From positions 15,505,492-15,569,491 of the forward strand of contig OY987225.1 in assembly GCA_963920705.1 (NCBI GenBank): a DNA stretch of 64,000 nucleotides, read 5' to 3'. This stretch comes from Odiellus spinosus. Lineage: Eukaryota; Arthropoda; Arachnida; Opiliones; Phalangiidae. Positions 12,115 to 21,658 of the stretch are shown here, one piece after another (position 1 is the first letter of the stretch; the number at the start of each line of letters is the position of its first letter). A program made the position numbers and the translations under genes. The notes beneath the pieces are model-generated. The model searched no databases. It was not told where the DNA came from and saw nothing but the letters and a program-made list of their open reading frames with translations.

Positions 12115-12239
12115 TAATTCATCGAGCAATGTGGCCACGAAGTTGGGAGGAAATCCCCCTCCCTTCAATGTGTAGACGATTCTTGATCTCTAGGCGCTTG
12201 GTTCGCAACGCTAATTTACCCATTCGTGGGGCGATTTAT

Positions 12240-12630
12240 GTGGACCATATTAGTGAGGGACGCCACGCTAGTAAGGCCCGCTGTGTGGGGATGGTCGGAG
12301 ATGATTGTAACAGTGGGAGACGTCCCATTGCGTTCAACTGTCCAGCATTGAAGTTTGACTGTAAATTGGATGGTGGAAGGCGAGAATATCCAATAGGAGA
12401 CGTCTCGTCCTGTTGTATACTTGCACGACACCTGAAACTCAATGTGGCAGCCATGCTTAAAGGAGGTAGTTCCCGTTAAACGGAATTGAACGATAAGCTG
12501 GAATGATTAAGACTCTAGACTTTTGGCTCCACGAGCTCGGTCACGTGATATCCGCTGTCACAGGAAGTGACACAGACACACAGATACGACCAGTGTAAAA
12601 CCTCCCCCTGAACTAAAGTTCAGTCGTGGA
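12240..12630 (+). repeat. Dispersed repeat C (GACGTCCCATTG family), copy 1
   Basis: Shared with 12631-12833 and 26893-27294/28181-28214. Landmarks are GTGGGAGACGTCCCATTG, CCAGCATTGAAGTTTGACTG, TTAAAGGAGGTAGTTCCCG and a closing hairpin of CCTCCCCCTGAAC, TAAA, GTTCAGTCGTGGAG. Overlapping open frames (12129-12479 plus and two on the minus strand) follow the repeat and have no protein features. The terminal hairpin and lack of coding suggest a non-autonomous element. I cannot name its class. Confidence 0.75.
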
Positions 12631-12833
12631 GCATATTAGTGACCATATTAGTGAGGGACGCCTCACTAGTATGGCCCACTGAGATCGTAAACTGGAGGTT
12701 GGACCTTGATGTGAGGATGCTCGGAGGGGATTATAACAATGGGAAACATCCAATTGCCTTCAACTGTCCAGCATCGAGGCTGTAAAGTGGATGGTGGAAG
12801 GAGATAATATCCAATGGGAGAAGTCCTGTTGTA
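12631..12833 (+). repeat. Dispersed repeat C, copy 2, broken by the mariner-like insertion
   Basis: A second, more diverged copy directly after copy 1, starting at the shared ACCATATTAGTGAGGGACGCC phrase. It stops inside GTCCTGTTGTATA, where the mariner-like fold-back begins. The rest of the repeat does not resume after 14793, so the far side was lost or rearranged. Confidence 0.7.
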
Positions 12834-13051
12834 TACAGGGTGTTTCTGAAAGGTCTGGAAAAAATGAAGGGGGTTTTTCGTGGGGTCAGACTGAGTGAAA
12901 AAGGTTTATGAACATTTAGTCTCACGCGCTGTGTTGCGTAGTTATGAGCCCTTGAAAATAGTCCTCAAAAATACGAAAAACGACCGAAAGGTGTAGGTAA
13001 GGTTGTGCCTTTGACCATTATTGTTTTTCAATTTAATTGTGCATAAGCTAA

Positions 13052-13812
13052 TTATCGAGAGATAAGTGAAACAATGTGTTTATTAACTAAAAAAACGTTG
13101 ATACACACTTGAGCCCGTCTAATAAATGATTGTCTAACTCGTTCGAAGATCCCTGGTGTGTTGCGTATGGTTTCGCAGGCATCAATAATCCTTTGACGTA
13201 GATCTTCCACGTTACGCGCTTCACTAACATAAACTAAGTCCTTAAGGTGGCCCCAAAGAAAGAAGTTACAAGGCTTTAGGTCCGGAGATATGGCGGCCAC
13301 GCAACTGTTCCGCCACGACCAATCCACCTCAAAGGGAATGTTTCATTAAGGAAGGCCCTAACTAGGAGAGAAAAATGAGGTGGTGTACCGTCGGGCATAA
13401 ACCACATGTCTCGTATCCAGGCCAATGGTACGTCTTCAAGAAGCTCGAACAGATTGTCTTGAAGAAATCGGAGATATGCCTCACCATTAAGCCTTGGCTG
13501 CAAAAAGAATGGTCCAATTAAATGGTCACCAACAATTCCGCACCAGACTTTTAAGCTGAATAATTGAACTTGGTGAGCCCTAACACTTGTAGCGGGGGGG
13601 GGGGCGGTTTGTTGCGCCCACTGATGCCTGTTGTGCATGTTCAATATGCCATCACGGTAAAAATTGGCCTCATCTGTAACTAAAAGGTTTTGGGGTAAGT
13701 TGATGTCTTGATGTTGAGCGATAAACCACTGACAAGACATCAACTTACCCCAAAACCTTTTAGTTACGGATGAGGCCAATTTTTCCCGTGATGGCATATT
13801 GAACATGCACAA
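13052..13812 (-). pseudogene. Mariner-like transposase fragment, left arm
   Basis: Two overlapping frames (13812-13276 and 13327-13052) carry the catalytic half: LLVTDEANF with the first aspartate, then MPDGTPPHF and, after a frame change near 13300, a LKPCNFFLWGHLKDL stretch where other family members have SPDLNPCDFF. A run of nine G near 13600 and the frame change near 13300 mark the decay. The first 70 or so codons of the upper frame read through the spacer into the opposite arm and are not original sequence. The enzyme family cuts and pastes mariner DNA; this piece cannot. Confidence 0.85.
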
Positions 13813-14391
13813 CAGGCATCAGTGGGCGCAACAAAACCCCCACGCTACAAGTGTTAGGGCTCACCAAGTTCAATTCAGCTTAAACGTCTGGTGCGGAATT
13901 GTTGGTAACCAATTGGACCATTCATTTTGCAGCCAAGACTTAATGGTGAGGCATATCTCCGATTTCTTCAAGACAATCTGTTCGAGCTTCTTGAAGACGT
14001 ACCATTGGCCTTGAGACGAGACACGTGGTATGCGCACGACGGTGCACCATCTCATTTTTCTCTCCTAGTTAGGGCCTTCTTTAATGAAACATTCCCTTTG
14101 AGGTGGATTGGTCGTGGCGGAACGGTTGCGTGGCCAGCCAGATCTCCGGACCTAAACCCTTGTGATTTCTTTCTTTGGGGCCACCTTAAGGACTTAGTTT
14201 ATGTTAGTGAAGAGCGTGACGTGGAAGATCTACGTCAAAGAATTATTGATGCCTGTGAAACCATACGCAACACACCAGGGATCTTCGAACGAGTTAGACA
14301 ATCATTTATTAGACGGGCTCAAGTGTGTATCACCGCTGACGGAATGCATTTGAGAACAATTTTTGTAACTACTTCTGATTCCGATTATTAA
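13733..14391 (+). pseudogene. Mariner-like transposase fragment, right arm
   Basis: Mirror copy of the left-arm fragment and the better preserved of the two. The frame 13927-14391 holds HDGAPSHF and SPDLNPCDFFLWG, giving two catalytic aspartates with 36 residues between them. The first catalytic block should lie before 13870 but is disturbed, and a frame change lies near 13925. The C-terminus runs to TAA at 14391. The N-terminal half of the enzyme is absent. Confidence 0.85.
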
Positions 14392-14793
14392 CTAATTGAT
14401 AATTATGGTAATTAATAATGGTTTCTTGTAAAATTCCCTTTTCAACACCCGAAACACACGTAATAAACCACACTTTGAGTTCAAGTACTTCAGACCAAAG
14501 TTAATGATTGCACACTCCTATACATGTTGATACGCTTTTTTTTAATAAACACCTTGTTTCACTTATCTCTCGATAATTAGCTTATGCACAATTAAATTGA
14601 AAACAATAATGGTCAAAGGCACAATCTTACCTACACCTTTCGGTCGTTTTTCGTATTTTTGAAGATTATTTTCAAGGGCTCATAGCTACGCAACGCAGCG
14701 CGTGAGACTAAAGGGTCATAAACCTTTTTCACTCAGTCTGACCCCACGAAAAACCCCCTTCATTTTTTCCAGACCTTTCAGAAACACCCTGTA

Positions 14794-15229
14794 TAACCTT
14801 GGATTAATAAACTGACAACGTTTGGCATTCAGCGGGAATATCGTGAAACTCCCGTAGTTTCTATTATCAGGCTACACGTGTATTAATATATTAGGCCTAA
14901 ACACGCGGGTGACGGGGCTCTTGGGTAATGTGTTTTCTTTAACATCAGTGGAATGAAATCTACCGGTTTTTTTAATGATTATTATACCTAATTATAAATA
15001 ATTAAATATAATCTTTTTAGTATCATTGTCACAATATGGGAAGATTGAAAGGTTTTGAAATGGGTTTTGGAAATGGGAAAAATTTAAACTCTATCATTTA
15101 TTCTTTTTGAAACCATCTTGAGTCACTCTAACAACGCGGATAAGCACACCGTTTCACACCCATCTTGATTAAAAACAATTCACAGTTCGTTTTTTAAAAA
15201 TCAACGATCTTTTTGAATTTGTTGGCGCT
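14794..15229. other. No recognisable feature
   Basis: AT-rich single-copy-looking sequence between the mariner-like element and the tRNA-derived repeat. Nothing recognised. Confidence 0.35.
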
Positions 15230-15465
15230 GTGCGCAGCTGCGGCATTTTCCCGGGAGCGGAAATTACGGAAACGTATATCGTAGATCTTCCGCTGAAAAC
15301 AAGTCGTCGCGTAGTCGATCCCCTAAATGCAGATCGGAGGTCGCGGGAAGACGCAGGCTTTACTATAGAGTGCTACATCCAGGTAGATACTTTTATTAAT
15401 CCAAGCTCGAACCAACAACCTTTCGGCTAACAGCCGAACGCCCAAACCATTGTGCCACGGAGGTC
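15230..15465 (-). mobile_element. Candidate SINE with tRNA-Asn-derived head
   Basis: On the minus strand 15465-15401 reads as tRNA-Asn: CCTCCGTGGCACAATGG for the 5' side and D-arm, a perfect anticodon stem TTCGG...CCGAA with anticodon GTT, then GGTTCGAGC for the T-loop. The 3' acceptor strand is missing. Instead an unrelated body of about 170 bases follows (15400-15230) with GCGTCTTCCCGCGACC and CGCTCCCGGGAAAATG. A tRNA head fused to unrelated DNA, with the A and B boxes kept, is the usual SINE design. One copy only was found here, so the body length is a guess. The plus-strand frame 15230-15430 is a shadow. Confidence 0.55.
15401..15465 (-). pseudogene. tRNA-Asn(GTT)-like sequence lacking the 3' acceptor strand
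   Basis: D-arm, anticodon arm and T-loop are close to a normal tRNA-Asn, and the anticodon loop CTGTTAG is intact. The 3' side of the acceptor stem is not present, so a mature tRNA cannot form. It is best read as the head of the SINE-like repeat above. Confidence 0.6.
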
Positions 15466-16284
15466 TTAACTTCATTTTATAAAATTAAAAATGTTACGGT
15501 TTTGGAATAAAGATATTATAGCAATCTTAAAATCAGGCCAACCATGATGGGCCAGATGCTGGCTTCTGCAATTTCAAGAGAAATATTTTCTCTCAATTTA
15601 TAGGTTGCCTTTAATTATGATGGCGGAAGGCGACATAAAAACTTGTACTTACATTTAAAAGATCAACATTAAACTTACCATGAAAAATGTAAAAAACCGA
15701 ATTTTTATTCCAAATCCATAAGGAAGGCACGACCAGTGACACTAATTCTCAAGGATAACCAATTTTCCCTAATTTAAGAAAAATGCGTTCGACACATTAT
15801 ATAGATAGATTCGAAAACTTAACTCTCATTGGTGTTAAGTTAAATAAAAAGGGACCCGAGTCTTCTGACGGTTAGTTCACGACTGTCCGTGATACCCGAG
15901 GTGATACCGACTAAAGAACTAATAAGTATATAAAGTAAATTCTACAGCTACAACGAACGATACTTTTCGATATAGTAAGTATAGATCACGCTTTACATTT
16001 TACAATCCGAAAATAGGAAATGGGCGTATACCTCAAGGAGGACTCTCTTTAGGTCTTTCGTTTACGGTCATAAAAAAGGATCCTTGCACGCGATATCTTC
16101 ATTTTATTCGTTCAGATCATAACCGTTCTTTGATAATATTATATAATAGAAGAGGAAAGGACGGTGTGTTAGCATTATAGAGTCCACTTAGTAAAAGAGC
16201 AAAGTGTCAGAGACCACGACTCCATCGAGATACGCACGATATAAGGACATATGCAACGCTTTTGGGTATTTTCTATATGAAAGA
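15466..16284. other. No recognisable feature
   Basis: AT-rich sequence with no conserved frame, RNA gene or paired ends recognised. Confidence 0.35.
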
Positions 16285-16671
16285 TATAGTTCGGAATCGG
16301 ATAATAAAACATATTCATTGATAACTAGGTAGGCTTTTTTCAGATATTTCTATCTGAGATAAATTGTTGTTAATGTAAAACCACAAATTATATAAAACAT
16401 GCGTATTATCCGGAGATAAAATTTTAAGCTTCATTAATAAACAAAATTAGGCGTTTATTCAAACAGATAAAAATATGACATTTCTCGAAATCTGTGTAGA
16501 ATTAAAATAATTATATTTTAACCCCAAATAAAAGGAACAGCGACTAAATTACTACATTCTAGCTTCGAGATCTCGATTTGAGTTAAAATCCGCGAAGAAA
16601 TTCGAGTTTCAAATTATCTTATCGGAGAATGAATAACTCGTATAACGTTTCAGTCTCCTATAACAATGAGT
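16285..16671 (+). repeat. Dispersed repeat A, left part of an interrupted copy
   Basis: Repeat A recurs at 42360-42598/43436-43690, 47720-48255, 56372-56620, 58985-59120 (inverted), 30230-30330 and 63855-64000. Landmarks in order are TCGGAATCGGATAATGAATA, TTTTTCAGATATTTTAATCT, AAATTATATAAACAG, GGCGTTTATTCAAACGGATA, TTCTAGCTTCGAGATCTC, GAATGAATAACTCGTAT and AACAATGAGTACGAATAAAA. This copy stops at AACAATGAGTA, where another element enters, and resumes at 19082. Confidence 0.8.
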
Positions 16672-19081
16672 AGGGTGGTGGCGGGTAATTCCGTTCACTA
16701 TGGTTTAAAAATGTGAATCTTTAGTTTGGGTGGCTCAAATTGAACGAAAATGGATTTATTTTAGACATTGATAAACGCCCCGTCAGAAAAAAATATCTCA
16801 AGGCCATTGTACAAGGTTCGGCTAAGACACGACCATAATTAAAAAAAGTAACCATTTTCTCCGATTCAATTAATGCTTTTTATGCATTGAGTTGGGAATA
16901 TATATATATATGTCTTCTATAGTTCTTGTTCCAATCTGCGCATCGCGGGGCCACTTTTTTCAATTACAATAGTTTATCATTGGGCGGTGGCGCCATCTAC
17001 CTCTAGCGACGTGAACTAGATAGTTCCCGCCGCTAGAGGTAGATGGCGCTAGCCGTAATTTTCGGGTGGAATTAAGGCGGGAAATTTGATTGATTCTCAA
17101 ACTAATATGTGAAACCTGGTGAAACACGTTTCGAATTGGCAGGTTTTTTGAAGTTAGGTCGTGTGTAAACTGAAAATAAAGTAACACTATGAGAAAAATT
17201 GTTTTTTTACGCGAATCGAAAATGAACATAATTAGCTATTTATATTGATTCGACTTAAAAATAGAAAGCACAATGGGCAATTGCATAAATTCGTGTAGAA
17301 ACAAAAACGCCTGGTGCCATAAGTACGGCCACAATACCAATTGTGAAGCATAAATTAAGGTATTTCTAAACAAATGTTAATCAAGATTCCCATTTTAAAA
17401 TTTTACGTAATTTGCGGGGAATCATTTTAATCACTCGGACAATCAGGCTGTTGCGAAAATATATTTGCAATGGGGAAATGCGATTTCTACTTTACTTTTA
17501 TCACAAACCTTAAACCTTAAAGTATATATTTCAATCGGTAAATTTAAAATTTAATTATTTACAGGAAATGTTCAATCGAGTTAACTTTGATCACAATCAG
17601 ATTTAATTGCTGGGGAAGAACAAAATGTAAATGATAATATGATTAGAATCTAATAGCGAAATAATTGAGTGACAAGTAGGACTAATTTATCGATCAAATA
17701 ATAATAATAAAAGGCTTTATTGGAGAAGGAAACTTACCCAATTGATTCTGTTCAAAATGTTAAAATGGTACGAAATTTTCCTTTTTGGATTGTTTTAAAA
17801 TAAAATTTTAATGTGTAAGGGAAAATTCAGAATATTTAAAACATTAGAACTAATCTTAAAACTTATTCCGTGTGAGAGACTCATTTGTTCACGTAAGCTT
17901 TGAATGCAAAGATTATATTGTTTAAGAATCAATCAAATTTCCCGCTAAAAATGACACTCTAAAGCTGCTGAAAGCGCCATCTGACTCTAGCGGTGGAAAC
18001 TATAAATTTCCTGCGGCTAAATGTAGATGGCGCCACCGACTAATGATAAAGATGTCCGTCCGTATTATGTTTTCAGAGCAGGCCCCGCAAAACCTCCCTT
18101 GCCGAACGGCAAATGATAACTCTAGAAGATATATATATATTCCCAACTCAATGTTTTTATGGCTCCGGAAATAAGGATTAATACCAATCGCGGAAATTGC
18201 ACAAATACGAACCCGATACCACTCGAAAACAGATCAACAGCTACAAAATACGCGTCTCCAGTCTCATCTAGACGCCGTATTTAATTATTTATCGAATATT
18301 AGAAAAAGCTACCGGCAGAGTCGAATTACATACACTCGAAACAACGTCGAGTTGACAGTTTATTAAATTCAAAATACCTTATTAAACTCGAATTTGCGGA
18401 CTTGAAAATCATTGACGATTGACATTTCCATAATTTCAAAGCAGAAAGCCTGTTTTTCCCGCTTTTCTCCGCAGTCTTTCAGGGCTGGAAATGTTTATAA
18501 CGCGAATTCAGTATTTAGGGTGGTAGTGTTTTAAAACAATACTTTAAAAAGGCTTAGAACATAATATAGCGCGGTTTTGGACTGTAAAAATGGAAAATGC
18601 TCGTGTGGGTGTTTTAGTCGCCTTTGAAACCGAATAAAATATTAAGAATTTAATATTTAAAGCTCAATTTTGTTATAATTTTTTTTTGTAATAAAAAACG
18701 CGCAATTTGAAATTAAATTTTGGTAGCTTTTAACTTTTACAATGGTTGTTTTTATTCAGATAGAACACATAGTTAAATATTTTGGGTACAGAGAACATTT
18801 TACTCTTTATTCCGTGACGGGTGGACGGGTATTACCCGCCATTGGTCGGAATTAGACTCAGGCCGGACGGAATTACACTCTTCAGGACAGAATTAGCTGC
18901 GTCTACTGACTTTGAAACACGTATCGTATCTTTTAGACCAGTTAAAGCTGTAGAAAGCAAAGTAGGTTTAAATACGCGCAAAAATTCAATTATAAAAAGA
19001 TTTACCTAAATTGGACACAGTTAACATTGGGAGAGTTTTCTTAATGCTTTTATAAAAAGCGGCCAGAATTACCCGCCACCA
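16672..19081. mobile_element. Element D with GGTGGCGGGTAATTC inverted ends, inserted in repeat A
   Basis: It begins GGGTGGTGGCGGGTAATTCCG and ends in the inverse, GAATTACCCGCCACCACC, exactly where uninterrupted repeat A copies read straight through. Flanking TA on both sides may be the target duplication. A partial copy lies at 58615-58984. More GGGTAATTC-like words occur near 18840-18900. No coding frame is evident. A second transposon (16885-18153) sits inside, so the original length was about 1.13 kb. Confidence 0.7.
16885..18153. mobile_element. DNA transposon with 8-bp target duplication (hAT or P-like), nested in element D
   Basis: Its ends are CATTGAGTTGGGAATATATA and the inverse, flanked on both sides by TTTTTATG (16877-16884 and 18154-18161). 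The related element D copy near 58845 has no insertion at this point. Long imperfect inverted stretches continue inside: 16915-17100 pairs with 17920-18130, including GCGCCATCTAC / GTAGATGGCGC hairpins. A short frame from 17273 starts MGNCINSCRNK, which faintly recalls the start of a THAP zinc finger but stops after 26 codons. Eight-base duplications fit hAT and P superfamilies. With no transposase it is non-autonomous. Confidence 0.8.
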
Positions 19082-19245
19082 CCATAGGAATAAAAAGTTT
19101 GCTTTCCTTCGGATACGTTAACTCGAATAAGAAATGGATATTTTTTCGCGAACGGATAATATCTGATTGGCATTCATGATGGTCTTATTCAATTAACAAA
19201 CGTTATCCGAATTCCGAGCTCTAGTTGAAAATTTCCTTTTGAAAG
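19082..19245 (+). repeat. Dispersed repeat A, right part of the interrupted copy
   Basis: Resumes at GGAATAAAAAGTTTGC and follows the other copies through TTCGGATACGTTAACTCGAA, GGTCTTATTCAATTAACAAA and CCGAGCTCTA. It pairs with 16285-16671 to make one original copy of about 550 bp. Confidence 0.8.
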
Positions 19246-19300
19246 GTGTTATGGTTCTAAATACTCTCCCAAAATTCCTAAGCTGCCAGGCTCTTAATTA

Positions 19301-21658
19301 GGATAAACACGTTCGTGTTTATCCCTTTATCTGAACTCGAATTTCATCAGAAACCGTAATGTCTTTTCCAATGGACCCGCGGCGCTTGATAACTGAAAGC
19401 GTCGTCGTCGTCGTCGTCGTCGTTTCCCTCTTCCCACCGTCCACTGAATTCGAATTAATACAGACAAAGGTACTTTTGAAAAAATTTGATAAGACTTCGA
19501 TCAGGTACAAGAGTATCTCTAGTTAAACACAGATTTCAATAATGAAATGTTGATTAAGTATACGAAGTAATAGAAAGTAAGGCACCTGAATGGGTTACAA
19601 AAGGGTGAAATCTTAAGCTTAGCCGAGCTTTACTAATTGCTTCAAAATGAATAAACAAAAATTTTATTTCTTAAACAGTAGAATGATAAGGAATATCCAT
19701 CGAATTCGAGTTAATAGAAAGTAAGGCGCCTGAATGGGTTACAAAAGGGTGAAATCATAAGCTTAGCCGAGCTTTATTAATTGCTTCAAAATGGTAAACA
19801 AAATTTTATTTCTTAAACAGTAGAATGATAATGAATATCCATCGAATTCGAGTTAATAGAGAGACAGATGCCTGTATGGGTGACGAAAAGGGTAAAACAT
19901 ATAACTAGCCGAGCTTTATTAATTGGCTTTAAATTGATAAACAAAAATTGATTTTATTAAACAGTTGATAAGTTTTTTTTAATGGCATTTTTTATCGTTA
20001 ACGGAATATTGCATTTATTGGGTTCTTTTACTAGGGTAGCCCTCTTCAGCCGTCTAATTTTGACTATTATGTCATATCATGAGTATCCCATTATATTCAC
20101 CCTAATTCACCGTAATTAAAAAGTTGGAATGATCATTTGATTTTTTAACTTTAATAATATATCTCTTCTCGGCCTATATAAACGAGATTTGCATATTCAG
20201 TACTCACAGATGCACTGTACCAATGCGTGGTTTACGTTAGCGTTTAAAATTGTGGCGAGCCCTCTCGTTTGTGCAATGGTGACGTCTTCGATTGTGTAGG
20301 CAATCGTTTCTCACCTATATTTCGGTGAAAAGAGACTCATTTCTCACGATCTTTTGGGTAGAGTACTCGAATAAACCGAAGCGATTGAATGTAAATCGCC
20401 TTACCTAGAAATGTGGCCAATATAATATAGTAAGTCACTGTAAAAACATTTCACAATGAGAGTTCTAGGGATTAAATATCACTCGAGTTGGACTTCATAT
20501 CCTGCCAAGTGCTCGATTACACATGAAATTTATAGTTTAACGTTTTCAATCTCTACTTTATTTTTTAAAATACTTGAGTTTTGCGACTAGGATGTGCTTT
20601 AGATCCACATTACAACTACGTAATAACGTTGCTATTAAGTAGTTGACCAATTATTGAAGTCTGTATCTAAATCACGTCTAACTCAATTATAATAAAAAAT
20701 AAAGATTTAGAATTTTAAATAGGATATACGAAACGGAAATTGATGTCGGCGAGTTAAATAAACGGCCACATACTTCTGGTCTCCAGAATTATGTTCTCAT
20801 GCTGCTTTAAAGAATTGTTTCGCTTTCCATGCTCATTTTTTGTCGATGCGATTCAATATTATAAATTTAATCTCTAGCTCGGTCTAGCCCGTCCCTCTTG
20901 TAATATTTTAGGTAAGGCTAGGTTAGTTAATCCCTCGACCTCCCCCGTCCATCTGGTAATCTTTAAGGTGAGGTTAGGTTAGTTAATCCCTCTAATTAGC
21001 CAATCCTTCCAACTAGTTAATCCTTAGCTCGGGCTATTTGTAATATTTTAGGTAAGGCTAGGTTAGGTTAGTTAATTCCTCGAATTAGCCCATCGTTCCA
21101 ACTAGTTAATCCCTCGGGTTATCCATTCCATCAAGTAATCTTTAAGGTTAAATTAGGTTAATTAAACACTGGAAATAGCCCATCCCTCCAACTAGGTAAT
21201 CCCTATAACTCGGGCTAACCCGTTCCTCTTGTAGTATTTTAGGTAAGATTAGTTTAGGTTAGTTAATCAATTGAACTAGCCCATCCCTGTTTTACAACTT
21301 AGGTAAGGTTAGGTTAGTTAATCTCTGCCTTTCGAGATTTGTACCAGGGTCTCAATTACGAATAGATTGAAGCCTCAATTAAACGCTTTAATTTTTATTC
21401 AGCATTAGTAAGAATTAAAGTTCAATAAACCTATAAAGCAAAATAGTGAAATGTGGAAAAGGTGTATATTTTTGGAGAAAAAAGGACATAAATTATACAA
21501 AAAAGAGGTTGCTTCGCACCCTTAAAAAAACTCTTTATCTGACTCGAATCAAACCCGTGAAGGGACAGAAATTATTTGTTAGAGAAAGAGCAATTTCATA
21601 TCTTTAAAATTATAGTTAGTAGATTTAGTCTACTACTTCAAAGATTTTATTACTATTA
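19301..21658 (-). repeat. Repeat U, copy 2 (inverted relative to copy 1)
   Basis: A complete unit read on the minus strand, from TAATAGTAATAAAATC at 21658 to the hairpin GGATAAACACG / CGTGTTTATCC at 19301. It shares with copy 1 the GCGCCGCGGGTCC stretch (near 19375) that copies 3 and 4 lack, and has a longer CGA/TCG run. It abuts copy 3 head to tail with no spacer, so copies 2 and 3 form a tandem pair. Copies 1 and 2 face each other across 13.5 kb. No coding frame. Confidence 0.85.
20175..20201 (+). promoter_or_regulatory. Possible core promoter inside repeat U (copy 2; also 22485-22511 in copy 3)
   Basis: TATATAAA at 20175-20182 is followed by TCAGT at 20197-20201, the arthropod initiator word. 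TATA to initiator is 24 bases, shorter than the usual 30 or so. The pair is kept in copy 3 and, inverted, in copies 1 and 4, though copy 1 reads TCTGT for TCAGT. Transcription would run away from the terminal hairpin. This is a motif-level inference only. Confidence 0.3.

Larger units (their letters stand above)
12836..14791. mobile_element. Mariner/Tc1-superfamily fold-back element (head-to-head dimer)
   Basis: The ends are CAGGGTGTTTCTGAAAGG and its inverse, each next to a TA dinucleotide, as expected for the IS630-Tc1-mariner superfamily. The inside is an inverted repeat: left arm 12836-13710, 22-bp spacer, right arm 13733-14791. Both arms carry the C-terminal part of the same transposase in opposite directions; the N-terminal DNA-binding part is absent from both. 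The right arm holds about 185 bp (around 14330-14540) missing from the left. This looks like two 3' halves joined head to head, leaving two good ends and no complete transposase. Confidence 0.9.

Noticed and set aside
12129-12479. 116-codon open frame, plus strand
   Set aside because: It follows dispersed repeat C, has overlapping frames on the other strand, and shows no protein motif.
16960-17229. 89-codon minus-strand frame
   Set aside because: It lies in the inverted arms of the nested transposon. The predicted sequence changes character at the hairpins and matches no family I know.
19301-21658. Helitron call for repeat U
   Set aside because: The hairpin followed by CTAA and T resembles a Helitron 3' end, but the hairpin abuts CTAA with no gap, no consistent TC 5' end is seen, and units join in inverted as well as tandem form.
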